Made by a program: the position numbers and the translations under genes. The notes under the pieces were generated by a model. That model had not been told where the DNA came from, did not search any database, and worked only from the letters and a program-made list of their open reading frames with translations. From assembly GCF_030409335.1 (NCBI RefSeq), contig NZ_JAUFPN010000184.1, positions 124,001-188,000 of the forward strand: a stretch of DNA of 64,000 nt, read 5' to 3'. The stretch is from Paeniroseomonas aquatica (GTDB lineage: Bacteria > Pseudomonadota > Alphaproteobacteria > Acetobacterales > Acetobacteraceae). Shown here one piece after another: positions 35,179 to 44,256 of this stretch; positions within the stretch are counted from its first letter, which is position 1, and the number at the start of each line of letters is the position of its first letter.

Positions 35179-36443
35179 GCCGGACGCGCGATCAGCTCGG
35201 CCGACCCCTCGTCGCCGTCACCGGCATCGGGCTGGTCACCCCGCTCGGCTTCGGCGTGGCCGACAGCTGGGCCGGGCTGCTGGCCGGCCGGTCCGGAATC
35301 AGCCGCATCACCCGCTTCCCGACCGACCACCTCCGCACCACCATCGCCGGGCAGGTCGTGCTGCCCGAGGAGGCGGGGCGCCAGCCCTTCTCCTCTCCCG
35401 AGCGGGTCGAGCGCATGGCGGCGCTGGCCGCGACGGAAGCCGTGGCCGGTGCCGGCATCGGCGGGGATTTCCCCGGGCCGCTGTTCCTCGGCATGCCGCC
35501 CGTCGAGGTCGAATGGCCGCAGCGGCTGGAGCTGGCGCGGCAGACCCATGGCGAGCAGGCCGGCCGCTACCCGGCCATGGTCGCCGCCGCCGCCGGCCGG
35601 CAGGACCTGTTCGAGATGTTCCTCTTCGGCGGCATCGGCGAACGGCTGGCCGACCGCTTCGGCACCCGCGGCGCGCCGATCTCGCTGACCACCGCCTGTG
35701 CCACCGGCGCCTCGGCCATCCAGCTCGGCGTCGAGGCGATCCAGCGCGGCGAAGCCGCGGCGGCACTCTGTATCGGGGCCGAAGGCAGCGTGGCGCCGGA
35801 GGCGATGATCCGCTTCTCCCTGCTCTCGGCGCTCTCGACCCGCAACGACGAGCCGCAGCGCGCCTCCCGCCCCTTCGAGAAGACGCGGGAGGGCTTCGTG
35901 ATGAGCGAGGGCGCCGCCGCGCTGGTGCTGGAAAGCCTGGAAGCGGCCGAGGCGCGGGGCGCCACGGTGCTCGGCCTGGTGCTGGGCTGCGGCGAGAAGG
36001 CGGACAGCTTCCACCGCACCCGGTCCAACCCGAATGGCGGCGCCATCATCGGCGCCATGCGCGCGGCGATCGCCGATGCCGGGCTGGAGCCGGGGCAGAT
36101 CGACTACGTCAACGCCCATGGCACCGGCACGCCGGAGAACGACAAGATGGAGACGCTGGGCATGCTGGCGGTCTTCGGCGATACGCCGCCGCCCATCTCC
36201 TCCAACAAGTCGATGATCGGCCATACCCTCTCGGCGGCCGGCGCGATGGAGGCGGTGTTCAGCCTGCTGACCATCCGCGACCAGATGCTGCCCCCCACGA
36301 TCAACCATGAGACGCCGGACCCGGCGGTGCCGCTCGACGTGGTGCCGAATGTGGCGCGACCGGCGAAGGTGAGCCGCGTGCTGTCCAATTCCTTCGGCTT
36401 CGGCGGGCAGAACGTCTGCCTCGTCCTGGGCGCCGCGCCATGA
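35175..36443 (+). CDS. fabF1XL: beta-ketoacyl-ACP synthase II-type, catalytically complete (FabF1XL)
   Basis: A 422-residue FabF-type condensing enzyme with all three residues: Cys175 in TTACATGAS, His315 in NAHGTGTPENDKME and His350 in NKSMIGHTLSAAGA. It elongates acyl chains on AcpXL. Start ATG at 35175 overlaps the preceding stop by 4 nt (ATGA); the frame opening at 35121 is within fabF2XL and not used. Confidence 0.94.
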   Translation: MSRTRDQLGRPLVAVTGIGLVTPLGFGVADSWAGLLAGRSGISRITRFPTDHLRTTIAGQVVLPEEAGRQPFSSPERVERMAALAATEAVAGAGIGGDFPGPLFLGMPPVEVEWPQRLELARQTHGEQAGRYPAMVAAAAGRQDLFEMFLFGGIGERLADRFGTRGAPISLTTACATGASAIQLGVEAIQRGEAAAALCIGAEGSVAPEAMIRFSLLSALSTRNDEPQRASRPFEKTREGFVMSEGAAALVLESLEAAEARGATVLGLVLGCGEKADSFHRTRSNPNGGAIIGAMRAAIADAGLEPGQIDYVNAHGTGTPENDKMETLGMLAVFGDTPPPISSNKSMIGHTLSAAGAMEAVFSLLTIRDQMLPPTINHETPDPAVPLDVVPNVARPAKVSRVLSNSFGFGGQNVCLVLGAAP

Positions 36444-37462
36444 GGGCGCTGCAGCTCTTCGGCGACCGCGACACGCGCCTGGTCGAGGTGCCGCCGCCGC
36501 CGCCGCCGGGGCCGGGCGAGGTGCAACTTCGCATGCTCGCCGTCGGCCTGAACCACATCGACGTCTGGGGCTGGCGCGGCATGGCCTTCGCCAAGCGGAA
36601 GCTGCCGCTGACGGTCGGCGCCGAGGCGGTCGGCGAAATCACCGCGCTTGGCGAGGGCGTCACCGGCTGGCGCCTCGGCCAGCGGGTCATCCCGTATGGC
36701 GCGCTGACCTGCGGCGTCTGCCGCGCCTGCCGCGAAGGCCGTGACAACCTCTGCGAGAACGTCGCGGGGGTGAAGGGCTTCCACGTCGACGGCTTCGCGC
36801 AGGAGCTGGTGAACCAGTCGGCGCGGCTGCTGGTCGCGGTGCCCAATGGCATCGAGGTTGCGGATGCCGCCTGCGCCGCCGTGACCTTCTCGACCGTCGA
36901 GCACATGCTGTTCGACAACGCCAGGCTGGAGCCGGGCGAGACCATCCTGGTCCAGGCGGCCGGGTCCGGCATCGGCACCGTCGCGGTGAAGATGGCCAAG
37001 GCCATGGGCTGCACCGTTATCGCCACCGCCGGCTCGGACGAGAAATGCGCCCAGGCCCGCGCGCTGGGTGCCGACCATGTGGTGAACTACACCACCGACC
37101 GCTTCGAGAGCATCGCCCGCAAGGTGACGAAGAAGCGCGGCGTCGACGTGGTCTTCGAGCATGTCGGCGCCACCACCTGGGCCGGCAGCCTGCTGTCCCT
37201 GAAGATGGGCGGGCGGCTGGTCACCTGCGGTTCCACCTCCGGCGTCTCGGCCGAGACCAACCTGATGATGGTCTTCCAGCGCCAGCTCCGCATCATCGGC
37301 AGCTTCGGCGCCGCCATGCGCAACATCGGCGACGGCTTGCAGAAGATGGCGGGCGGGCTGGTGCCGGTGCTGGATACCGTGGCGCCGCTCGAGGGCTTCG
37401 CCGATGCGCTGGCGCGGCTCGAGACCCGCCGGGTCTTCGGCAAGATCGTCGTCACCCTCTAG
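36440..37462 (+). CDS. adh2XL: zinc-binding MDR alcohol dehydrogenase (Adh2XL-like)
   Basis: A 340-residue medium-chain dehydrogenase/reductase. The structural zinc is bound by Cys91, Cys94, Cys97 and Cys105 (CGVCRACREGRDNLC); nucleotide-binding AAGSGIGTVAVKMA follows. In rhizobial clusters this gene (adh2XL) is proposed to act in enoyl reduction or chain modification of the C28 acid. Its ATG overlaps the fabF1XL stop by 4 nt. Confidence 0.9.
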   Translation: MRALQLFGDRDTRLVEVPPPPPPGPGEVQLRMLAVGLNHIDVWGWRGMAFAKRKLPLTVGAEAVGEITALGEGVTGWRLGQRVIPYGALTCGVCRACREGRDNLCENVAGVKGFHVDGFAQELVNQSARLLVAVPNGIEVADAACAAVTFSTVEHMLFDNARLEPGETILVQAAGSGIGTVAVKMAKAMGCTVIATAGSDEKCAQARALGADHVVNYTTDRFESIARKVTKKRGVDVVFEHVGATTWAGSLLSLKMGGRLVTCGSTSGVSAETNLMMVFQRQLRIIGSFGAAMRNIGDGLQKMAGGLVPVLDTVAPLEGFADALARLETRRVFGKIVVTL

Positions 37463-37463
37463 C

Positions 37464-38348
37464 ATGTCGACGACGGACCGCGCCGTCGCCGCGCTGGTCC
37501 GCGTGCTGTTCCGGCTGGTCCGGCTGCTGGGGCCGGATCGGGCCGGAGCGCTCGGCGCCGCCCTGGCACGCCGCTTCGGGCCGCTGGTGAAGGCGCACCG
37601 GATCGCGCTGGAGAACATCCGCCAGGCCTTCCCGGACCTGCCGGCCGCCGAGCACGGGCGCATCGCGGCGGCGGCCTGGGACAACCTCGGCCGCACCGCG
37701 GCCGAATACGTCCACCTCGACCGCCTCTGGGATTTCGACCCGGAGAGCGCCACGGTCGGCCGCATCGAGATCGCGCCGGAGGTCACCGCCCGCTTCGAGG
37801 CGCTGCGCCAGGACGGCAAGCCCGCGCTCTTCTTCGCCGCGCATCTGGCCAATTGGGAATTGCCGGCCATCGCCGCCGCCCGGCACGGCCTCCCCTCCGC
37901 CGTGCTGTACCGCACGCCGAACAACGCCGCGGTGGCGCGCGACATCATCGGCCTGCGCGAACGCCTGATGGGCCGGCTCATCCCGGCCAATGTCGCCGCC
38001 CCGGTGCGCATGATGGAGGCGCTCGACCAGGGCCTGCATGTCGGCATGCTGATCGACCAGCGCTTCAGCCGCGGCCCGCAGGTCCCCTTCCTGGGCCGGC
38101 TGACCCCCTCCAACCCGCTGCTGGCCCGCATGGCCCGGCGCTTCGACTGCCCGGTGCACGGAGCCCGGGCCATCCGGCTGGCGGGCGGCCGCTTCCGGCT
38201 GGAATTGACCGAGGCGATCCACCTGCCGCGCAACCCCCAGGGCGGCATCGACGTCGAGGCCGCGACAGCCGAGCTCAACCGCATCGTCGAGGGCTGGGTC
38301 CGCGAGTACCCGGGCCAGTGGCTCTGGATGCACCGCCGCTGGCGATAG
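37464..38348 (+). CDS. lpxXL: lipid A acyltransferase, LpxXL/HtrB family
   Basis: A 294-residue LpxL/HtrB-type acyltransferase. The HX4E catalytic motif is His127-LANW-Glu132, and MLIDQRFSRGPQVPFLGR is the second conserved block of the family. The N-terminus is only moderately hydrophobic. As last gene of the acpXL cluster it should transfer the very-long-chain acyl group from AcpXL to the lipid A precursor, as LpxXL does in Rhizobium. The ATG is one base after the preceding stop. Confidence 0.92.
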   Translation: MSTTDRAVAALVRVLFRLVRLLGPDRAGALGAALARRFGPLVKAHRIALENIRQAFPDLPAAEHGRIAAAAWDNLGRTAAEYVHLDRLWDFDPESATVGRIEIAPEVTARFEALRQDGKPALFFAAHLANWELPAIAAARHGLPSAVLYRTPNNAAVARDIIGLRERLMGRLIPANVAAPVRMMEALDQGLHVGMLIDQRFSRGPQVPFLGRLTPSNPLLARMARRFDCPVHGARAIRLAGGRFRLELTEAIHLPRNPQGGIDVEAATAELNRIVEGWVREYPGQWLWMHRRWR

Positions 38349-38354
38349 CCGGCG

Positions 38355-40145
38355 TCAGTGCCGCAGCCGGTCCAGCGGCAGCAGCAGCTCCACCTGCAGG
38401 CCCGCGGGGATCCAGTCGAAGCGGGTGGTCCCGCCCAGCTGGGCGGTGCTCTGCGTCACCAGCCGGTGGCCGAAGCCGGCCCGCACCGGCGGCGCCACCG
38501 GCGGCCCGCCCGCCTCCTGCCAGACCAGCCGCAGCATGGCCGACCCTTCCTCGGCCCAGCGGATCCCGACCACGCCGGAGGCGGTGGCCAGGGCGCCATA
38601 CTTGGCGGCATTGGTCGCCAGCTCGTGCAGGGCCAGGGCGACCGGCGGCGCGGCGATCGGCCCCAGCCGCACCGGCGGCCCGTCCAGCACCAGCCGGTCG
38701 GCACCCCCCGGCGCGGCGTGGAAGGGATGCAGCAGCGCCGCCGCCAGGGTGCCGAGGGTGGTGCCGGCATCCTCCGGCGGCACCGGCCGCAGCTCCTGGG
38801 CGCCGCCCAGGGCAGGGCGCACCAGGTCATGCGCCTGGGCCAGGGCCTGGATGCGGCCGAGCAGGATGTTACGCATCGCCTGGGCATCGGGCGCCGCCCG
38901 GGCGGTGAAGCTGACCAAGCCGCCGATGATGGCGAAGAGGTTCTTCACCCGATGGTCCAGCTCGCGCAGCAGCAGCTCGCGCGCCCGCTCGGCCCGCTTG
39001 CGTCCGGTCACCTCCTCGCAGATCAGGCCGATGCCCATCACCTCCTCGGTTTCCGGGTCCCGGACCGGGTAGAAATGCTCCACCCAGTCGCGCCGCTCGC
39101 CCGGGGCCCGGGCGGTCTCGCCGGTGAACTCCACGCCGGTGATCGGCTCCCCCTGCTCGATCACCCGGCGGAGGACCGGCTCCGCCGCACTGCGGAGGTC
39201 TGGCACCAGATCCCAGACATTGCGGCCCAGATGGCGCTCGATCGGGAAGCCGTTGATATCGGCCAGCGCCTGGTTGACCCGGACGAAGCGGAGGTCCCGG
39301 TCCATCTGCGCCAGCCCGAGCGGCGCCGTGCGGTAGAGCAGCTCGAGGTCGGCCAGGCGGCGGCGGGCCTCGCGCTCGCTGGCCGCCTGGGCGGCGGCGG
39401 CGCGGCGCTGGTCGGTCAGGTCGAGGTGGGTGCCGGCGATGACCAGCGCCCGGCCCGCGGCGTCGCGGTCCAGCGCCTCGCCACGCGCCCGGATCCAGAC
39501 CCAGCAGCCGCTCGCGTGACGCATGCGGAATTCGGTTTCGTAGCGGTCGGTGGCCCCTTTCACCAGCGGTGCGAGCCGGGCCCGGGTCGGCGCCACGTCC
39601 TGCGGATGCAGCAGCGCTTCCCACTCGGCCAGGGGGATGCCGCCGGCCGGGGCCGGGCGGCCCAGCATGCCGGCCCAGCGCGCCGAGACCGTCAGCAGGC
39701 CGGTGGCGGCATCCCAGTGCCAGGCCCCGAGATCGGCGCCGGCCAGGGCCACCTCGAGGCGGCGGTTGGCCGTGGCGAGCGCCGCTTCCGCCTGCCGCCG
39801 CCGGGCGACGTTGATCAGCCCCACCGAGAGCAGCATCCGCCCCAGCACCGCGACCTGCCGCGCCCGGATCAGCAGGCTGAGCGGCGCGCGCCCATGCGGG
39901 CCCAGTACGATGTCGAAGACCTCGGCCGTGGTGGTGGCGCGAATACCGGCCAGCCGGTGCTGCAGCGTGCCGCACTCCGCCAGGGCCGCGTCCCAAGCCG
40001 CCGGCAGCGCCGCCAAGCCGCAGCCCAGCAGGATCGCGGCCTCGGCATTGCCTGCCACCAGCCGCCGGTCGGCCGGATCCAGCAGCACCGTTGCCACCGG
40101 CGAGGCTTCCAGCACGCCGGCCAAGGCCTCCCCCGATGCCGTCAT
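38355..40145 (-). CDS. HWE-family sensor histidine kinase with PAS domains
   Basis: A 596-residue soluble kinase. About three PAS units occupy residues 1-390: an N-terminal one, one ending in GTHLDLTDQRR (PAC), and one ending in EEVTGRKRAERARE. The dimerisation/phosphoacceptor helix has ELDHRVKNLFAIIGG; the ATPase domain has ALHELATNAAKYGAL and WQEAGGPPV, the His, Trp and Glu that give HWE kinases their name. No receiver domain and no adjacent response regulator, so the partner is unknown. HWE kinases often feed light, stress or general-stress signalling in alphaproteobacteria. No membrane segments. Confidence 0.92.
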   Translation of the reverse strand: MTASGEALAGVLEASPVATVLLDPADRRLVAGNAEAAILLGCGLAALPAAWDAALAECGTLQHRLAGIRATTTAEVFDIVLGPHGRAPLSLLIRARQVAVLGRMLLSVGLINVARRRQAEAALATANRRLEVALAGADLGAWHWDAATGLLTVSARWAGMLGRPAPAGGIPLAEWEALLHPQDVAPTRARLAPLVKGATDRYETEFRMRHASGCWVWIRARGEALDRDAAGRALVIAGTHLDLTDQRRAAAAQAASEREARRRLADLELLYRTAPLGLAQMDRDLRFVRVNQALADINGFPIERHLGRNVWDLVPDLRSAAEPVLRRVIEQGEPITGVEFTGETARAPGERRDWVEHFYPVRDPETEEVMGIGLICEEVTGRKRAERARELLLRELDHRVKNLFAIIGGLVSFTARAAPDAQAMRNILLGRIQALAQAHDLVRPALGGAQELRPVPPEDAGTTLGTLAAALLHPFHAAPGGADRLVLDGPPVRLGPIAAPPVALALHELATNAAKYGALATASGVVGIRWAEEGSAMLRLVWQEAGGPPVAPPVRAGFGHRLVTQSTAQLGGTTRFDWIPAGLQVELLLPLDRLRH

Positions 40146-40225
40146 GACACCCGCAGAGCGGCAAGCGCCGCCCGGGACAGCCGGCCGGGGCGCAGGCAGC
40201 GATGACGGGCGAAAACAATCCTGAA

Positions 40226-40241
40226 GCGCAACATATTGCGC
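40226..40241. promoter_or_regulatory. inverted repeat in the upstream region of the HWE kinase gene
   Basis: GCGCAA-CATA-TTGCGC, a perfect 6-bp dyad with a 4-nt spacer, lies 81 nt upstream of the kinase ATG in a patch that is AT-rich for this window. It looks like an operator for a dimeric regulator, but nothing identifies the protein. Confidence 0.4.
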
Positions 40242-40302
40242 GATATTCGCCGATAAAGTTGCGACTCTTGGCTCACATTGTTGTGTTGTATTGCTGCGAC
40301 CG

Positions 40303-41175
40303 TTATCTCAGCGCGCGAATGATGCCCGAAAAATCGACATCGCCGCTGCCGGCATCCTGGAACGCTTGGTAGAGGGCCTGGGCCTTGGCTCCCATCGGCG
40401 TCGTCAGCCCGACGCTGGCGGCGGCCTCCTGGCTGAGCCCGAGGTCCTTGGCCATCAGCGCCGTGGCGAAGCCGGGCTTGTAGTCCCGGTTGGCGGGGCT
40501 GGTGGGCACCGGGCCCGGCACCGGGCAATAGGAGGTCAGCGCCCAAGACTGGGCGGAGGACTTGCTGGCCACGTCGAACAGCGCCTGATGCGACAGGCCC
40601 AGCTTCTCGGCCAGCACGAAGGCCTCGGCGGTGACGATCATGGTGGCGGCCAGCATCATGTTGTTGCAGACCTTGGCGGCCTGGCCGGCCCCGGCCTCGC
40701 CGCAATGCACCAGGGTGCGGCCCATGGCGGCCAGGATGGGCTGGGCCTTGGCATAGGCCTCGGCCGGGCCGCCGACCATGAAGGTCAGGGTGCCGGCCTC
40801 GGCCCCCATGGTGCCGCCGGAGACCGGCGCGTCGAGCATCGGCCGGCCCACCCCCGCGGCCACCTCCCGTGCGGTGGCGACATCGATGGTGGAGCAGTCG
40901 ATGAGGATGGCGCCGGGCTCCGTCGCCGCGGCCATGGCATGGCTGCCGAGCCAGGCCTCGCGCACATGCTTGCCCGCCGGCAGCATGGTGATGACGAACT
41001 CGGCCCGGCTTGCGGCGGCCGCCGCCGTGCTGGCGGTGGCGGCGCCGGCTGCGGACACGGCCGCCAGGGCTGCCGGCATCAGGTCGAAGGCGGTCACCTG
41101 GTGGCCGGCCTTCAGCAGGTTGCGCGCCATCGGCCCGCCCATGTTGCCCAGCCCGACGAAGCCGATGCGTGCCAT
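40303..41175 (-). CDS. NAD(P)-dependent beta-hydroxyacid dehydrogenase (3-hydroxyisobutyrate/tartronate semialdehyde reductase family)
   Basis: A 290-residue member of the 6-phosphogluconate dehydrogenase-like family. It has GFVGLGNMGGPMARNLL (cofactor binding), DAPVSGGTMGAEAGTL (substrate-binding signature), and AAKVCNNMMLA with the catalytic Lys. Near the C-terminus the DLGLSQEAA segment resembles 3-hydroxyisobutyrate dehydrogenase (MmsB) and tartronate semialdehyde reductase (GlxR); sequence alone does not decide. Upstream on the same strand lies phoD's end 100 nt away. Confidence 0.9.
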   Translation of the reverse strand: MARIGFVGLGNMGGPMARNLLKAGHQVTAFDLMPAALAAVSAAGAATASTAAAAASRAEFVITMLPAGKHVREAWLGSHAMAAATEPGAILIDCSTIDVATAREVAAGVGRPMLDAPVSGGTMGAEAGTLTFMVGGPAEAYAKAQPILAAMGRTLVHCGEAGAGQAAKVCNNMMLAATMIVTAEAFVLAEKLGLSHQALFDVASKSSAQSWALTSYCPVPGPVPTSPANRDYKPGFATALMAKDLGLSQEAAASVGLTTPMGAKAQALYQAFQDAGSGDVDFSGIIRALR

Positions 41176-41281
41176 TCATTTTCTCCCCTTGATGCCGCCA
41201 CCGTGCCGTTGGCGGGCCCAGGGTGCAATCTGCCGTGCCCCGGCCGATCCGGCCAGCCAGCCGCCGCTGCGCCGGCCCGCC

Positions 41282-42853
41282 TCAGCCGAGTGGCTGCAGG
41301 CCGGGCCGCCCCGCCTCGAGGAGGAAGCGGCCGCGGTCCTCGCGCGCCGCCCCGGGCCGGGTGACCGCGGCGACGGCGCGGAAGGTGGTCTCCAGGCGCC
41401 CTGGCCCGGCCGCGTGCAGGCAGTAGCCGCGGCGGTCGTTGAAGAAGCGGACATGCGGGTTGCGGGCGAGGGTCGCGGCGGTGCCGGGCAGCGCCTCGCT
41501 GCCGTCGCCGCTGCTGGTGGTGCTGGTGGCGGTGAATTCGCTGGCCACCGGCGGCCCGTCCTCGCCGGCCCGGATGTCGCCGGCCCAGGCAGTATGCACG
41601 TCGCCGCTGAGGATCACCGGATTGGCCACCCGCCGCGCCGCTAATCCGGCCAGCAGCCGGGCCCGGGCGGCCGGGTAGCCGTCCCACTTGTCCATCGAGA
41701 TGCCGCCCCGGGCCAGCCGCCGCGGCATCAGCATCACCTGCTGCGCCAGCACCTGCCACGTCGCCCCGGCCGGGCCGAGGTTGCCCAGCAGCCAGGCCTC
41801 CTGCGCCGGCCCGAGCACCTGCGCCGCGGGCCGTGCCACCGCCTCGCAGGCGGGGCCATTGACGTCGCCGCAGGGCTGGTCGTCGCGGTACTGCCGCGTG
41901 TCCAGCACATGCAGGTCGAGCAGCCGGCCGAAGCGCAGCCGGCGATGGGCGAGGATAGCGGCGCCGCGGGGCCGTTGGGCGCGGCGCAGCGGCATGGCCT
42001 CCCACCAGGCCTGGAAGGCGGCGGCGCGCCGGGCCAGGACGGCGGCTTCCGGCACGGCGACGGGAGGCCGGCTGCCGCCGCCATCGGCCTCGCTCTGCAG
42101 CCCGGCCCAGTTGTTCTCGACCTCATGGTCGTCGAAGCTGGCGACGAAGGGATGCGCGGCATGGGCGGCGGCCAGGTCCGGGTCGGACTGGTACTGGGCG
42201 TAGCGCTGGCGGTACTCCGCCAGGGTGCGGCAGGTGCCGCCGGCATGGCGGCGGACGGCGGGGCCGAAGCCGCCGGGCTGGCCGGGGGAGCGGCCGGCGG
42301 TTTCGTAGATGTAGTCGCCGTAGTGGAAGACGAAGTCGATCTCCGCCTCCTCCGCGACATGCCGCCAGGCGGTGAACCAGCCGTGCTCCAGGTGCTGGCA
42401 GCCGGCATGGATGAAGCGGACCGGCGCCGCCGCATCCGGCGCCGGCGCGGTGCGGGTGCGGCCGACCGGGCTCGGCACGCCGTCGGCCAGGAAGCGGTAC
42501 CAGTAGGGGCGGCCGGGCTGCAGCCCGGTGACCTCGGCATGGAGGGAGAAGCCTTCCCCGGCATGCGCCACCTCCCGCCCCCGCGCGGCGATGCGGGTGA
42601 AGCCGGGATCCTCCGCCACCTCCCAGCCCACCTCGACCGCGGCCTCCGGCGGCATCCCGCCCAGCGGCGCCAGCGGCTCCGGCGCCAGCCGGGTCCAGAG
42701 CACCACCCCGTCCGGCCAGGGGTCTCCGCTGGCGACGCCGAGGGTGAAGGGTCCCCCGGGGTAGGCATCGGGATGGGCCCCGGAAGCGCGAGCCCAGGCG
42801 GCGGGGGCGGTGACCAGCGCCGGCAGGGCCAGCAGGGTTCGACGCAGCGGCAT
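41282..42853 (-). CDS. phoD: alkaline phosphatase D (PhoD-like)
   Basis: A 523-residue PhoD-family phosphodiesterase/phosphatase with an exported N-terminus (RR, then LLALPALVTAPAAWARA, probably Tat). An N-terminal Fn3-like domain is followed by the metallophosphoesterase domain: IHAGCQHLEHG, FHYGDYIYE, FDDHEVENNW and SGDVHTAWAGD. Zinc/iron and calcium ligands fit PhoD. It probably scavenges phosphate from organic phosphoesters in the periplasm. Start at 42853 (MPLRRTLL); the frame upstream to 42919 lacks a signal peptide start. Confidence 0.93.
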   Translation of the reverse strand: MPLRRTLLALPALVTAPAAWARASGAHPDAYPGGPFTLGVASGDPWPDGVVLWTRLAPEPLAPLGGMPPEAAVEVGWEVAEDPGFTRIAARGREVAHAGEGFSLHAEVTGLQPGRPYWYRFLADGVPSPVGRTRTAPAPDAAAPVRFIHAGCQHLEHGWFTAWRHVAEEAEIDFVFHYGDYIYETAGRSPGQPGGFGPAVRRHAGGTCRTLAEYRQRYAQYQSDPDLAAAHAAHPFVASFDDHEVENNWAGLQSEADGGGSRPPVAVPEAAVLARRAAAFQAWWEAMPLRRAQRPRGAAILAHRRLRFGRLLDLHVLDTRQYRDDQPCGDVNGPACEAVARPAAQVLGPAQEAWLLGNLGPAGATWQVLAQQVMLMPRRLARGGISMDKWDGYPAARARLLAGLAARRVANPVILSGDVHTAWAGDIRAGEDGPPVASEFTATSTTSSGDGSEALPGTAATLARNPHVRFFNDRRGYCLHAAGPGRLETTFRAVAAVTRPGAAREDRGRFLLEAGRPGLQPLG

Positions 42854-43002
42854 GCCGCCAGGATGCGCCAGCCGCCGCGCCGATCCAACGGCCGCCGCCA
42901 CCGGTGCAGCGATCCGCAACCCTGCGGGATCCGCGCGCTGGCTCGCCCGGGTCTGCGGCGGTATCCTGCGGGTCCAGGCAGTCAGCGGCAGGGAGGCAAC
43001 GG

Positions 43003-44256
43003 ATGCGCGTGCTGGTGATCGGCGGGGGCATCGGCGGCCTGACCACGGCGCTGGCGCTGCAGGCCGCGGGCCTCGAGGTCGAGGTGCATGAGGGCGCCGG
43101 CGAGGTGCGGCCGCTCGGCGTCGGCATCAACCTGCAGCCGCATGCGGTGCGCGAGCTGACCGAGCTCGGCCTGGGCGCGGCGCTGGCCGCGATCGGCGTG
43201 GCGACGCGGGAGCTGGTCTATGCCAGCCGCTTCGGCCAGGTGATCTGGCGGGAGGATCGCGGCCGCGCCGCCGGCTACCACTGGCCGCAGTATTCCATCC
43301 ACCGGGGCCGGCTGCAGCTGCTGCTGTGGCAGGCGGCAGAGGCGAGGCTGGGCGCGGCGCGGGTCCGCAGCGGCCACCGGCTGGCGGGATTCACCCAGGA
43401 TGCCGGCGGCGTCACCGCGCATTTCGCCGATGGCAGCCTGGCCCGCGGCGACCTGCTGATCGCCGCCGACGGCATCCATTCCGTGGTGCGCCGGCATTTC
43501 GCCCCGGAGGAGGGTCCGCCGAAGTGGAACGGCGCCATCCTCTGGCGCGCCACCAGCGAGGCGCCGGCCTACCTGACCGGAGCCTCCATGGTGCAGGCCG
43601 GCAGTCACGACCAGAAATTCGTCGTCTATCCCATCGCCGAACTGCCGGACGGGCGGAGGCTGACCAATTGGATCGCCGAGCTGCGCTTCCCGGCCGACCG
43701 GCCCTGGGCGCGGGAGGACTGGAACCGGCCGGGCCGGCTGGCCGACGTGCTGCCGGCCTTCGAGCGTTGGGACTTCGGCTGGCTCGACGTGCCCGGGCTG
43801 ATGCGCCGGGCCGAGGCGGTCTATGAATTCCCCATGGTCGACCGGGACCCGCTGGAGCGCTGGACGGAGGGGCGGGTGACCCTGCTCGGCGACGCCGCTC
43901 ATCCGATGTACCCGATCGGCAGCAACGGCGCCTCCCAGGCGATCCTTGATGCGCGGCGGCTGGCCTGGCACCTGGCCGGCAAGCCCTGGGATGCGGCGCT
44001 GGCGGCCTACGAGGCGGAGCGGCGGCCGGCGACGGCGGCGCTGGTCGCGGCGAACCGCGGCCTCGGCCCCGACCTGGTGCTGGAGCTGGTGCACCAGCGG
44101 GCGCCGGAAGGATTCACCGCGTTGCACGACGTCATCAGCCAGGCCGAGCTGGAAGGCACCGCCAGCGCCTACAAGACGCTCGCCGGCTTCGACCCTTCGC
44201 TGCTCAACGCACGGGAGAGCTGGAGCGTCACACCGGGACCTCGCCCGGCGGCTTGA
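43003..44256 (+). CDS. FAD-dependent aromatic-ring monooxygenase family protein
   Basis: A 417-residue class A flavoprotein monooxygenase. Visible: VIGGGIGGLTTALAL (FAD ADP-binding), GDLLIAADGIHSVVRRHF (DG motif) and LLGDAAHPMYPIGSNGAS (GD motif). Such enzymes hydroxylate phenolic or quinoline-type substrates with NAD(P)H and O2, as in salicylate hydroxylase; the substrate here is unknown. GGGAGG precedes the ATG. It overlaps the convergent Lrp-type gene by 29 nt. Confidence 0.9.
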   Translation: MRVLVIGGGIGGLTTALALQAAGLEVEVHEGAGEVRPLGVGINLQPHAVRELTELGLGAALAAIGVATRELVYASRFGQVIWREDRGRAAGYHWPQYSIHRGRLQLLLWQAAEARLGAARVRSGHRLAGFTQDAGGVTAHFADGSLARGDLLIAADGIHSVVRRHFAPEEGPPKWNGAILWRATSEAPAYLTGASMVQAGSHDQKFVVYPIAELPDGRRLTNWIAELRFPADRPWAREDWNRPGRLADVLPAFERWDFGWLDVPGLMRRAEAVYEFPMVDRDPLERWTEGRVTLLGDAAHPMYPIGSNGASQAILDARRLAWHLAGKPWDAALAAYEAERRPATAALVAANRGLGPDLVLELVHQRAPEGFTALHDVISQAELEGTASAYKTLAGFDPSLLNARESWSVTPGPRPAA

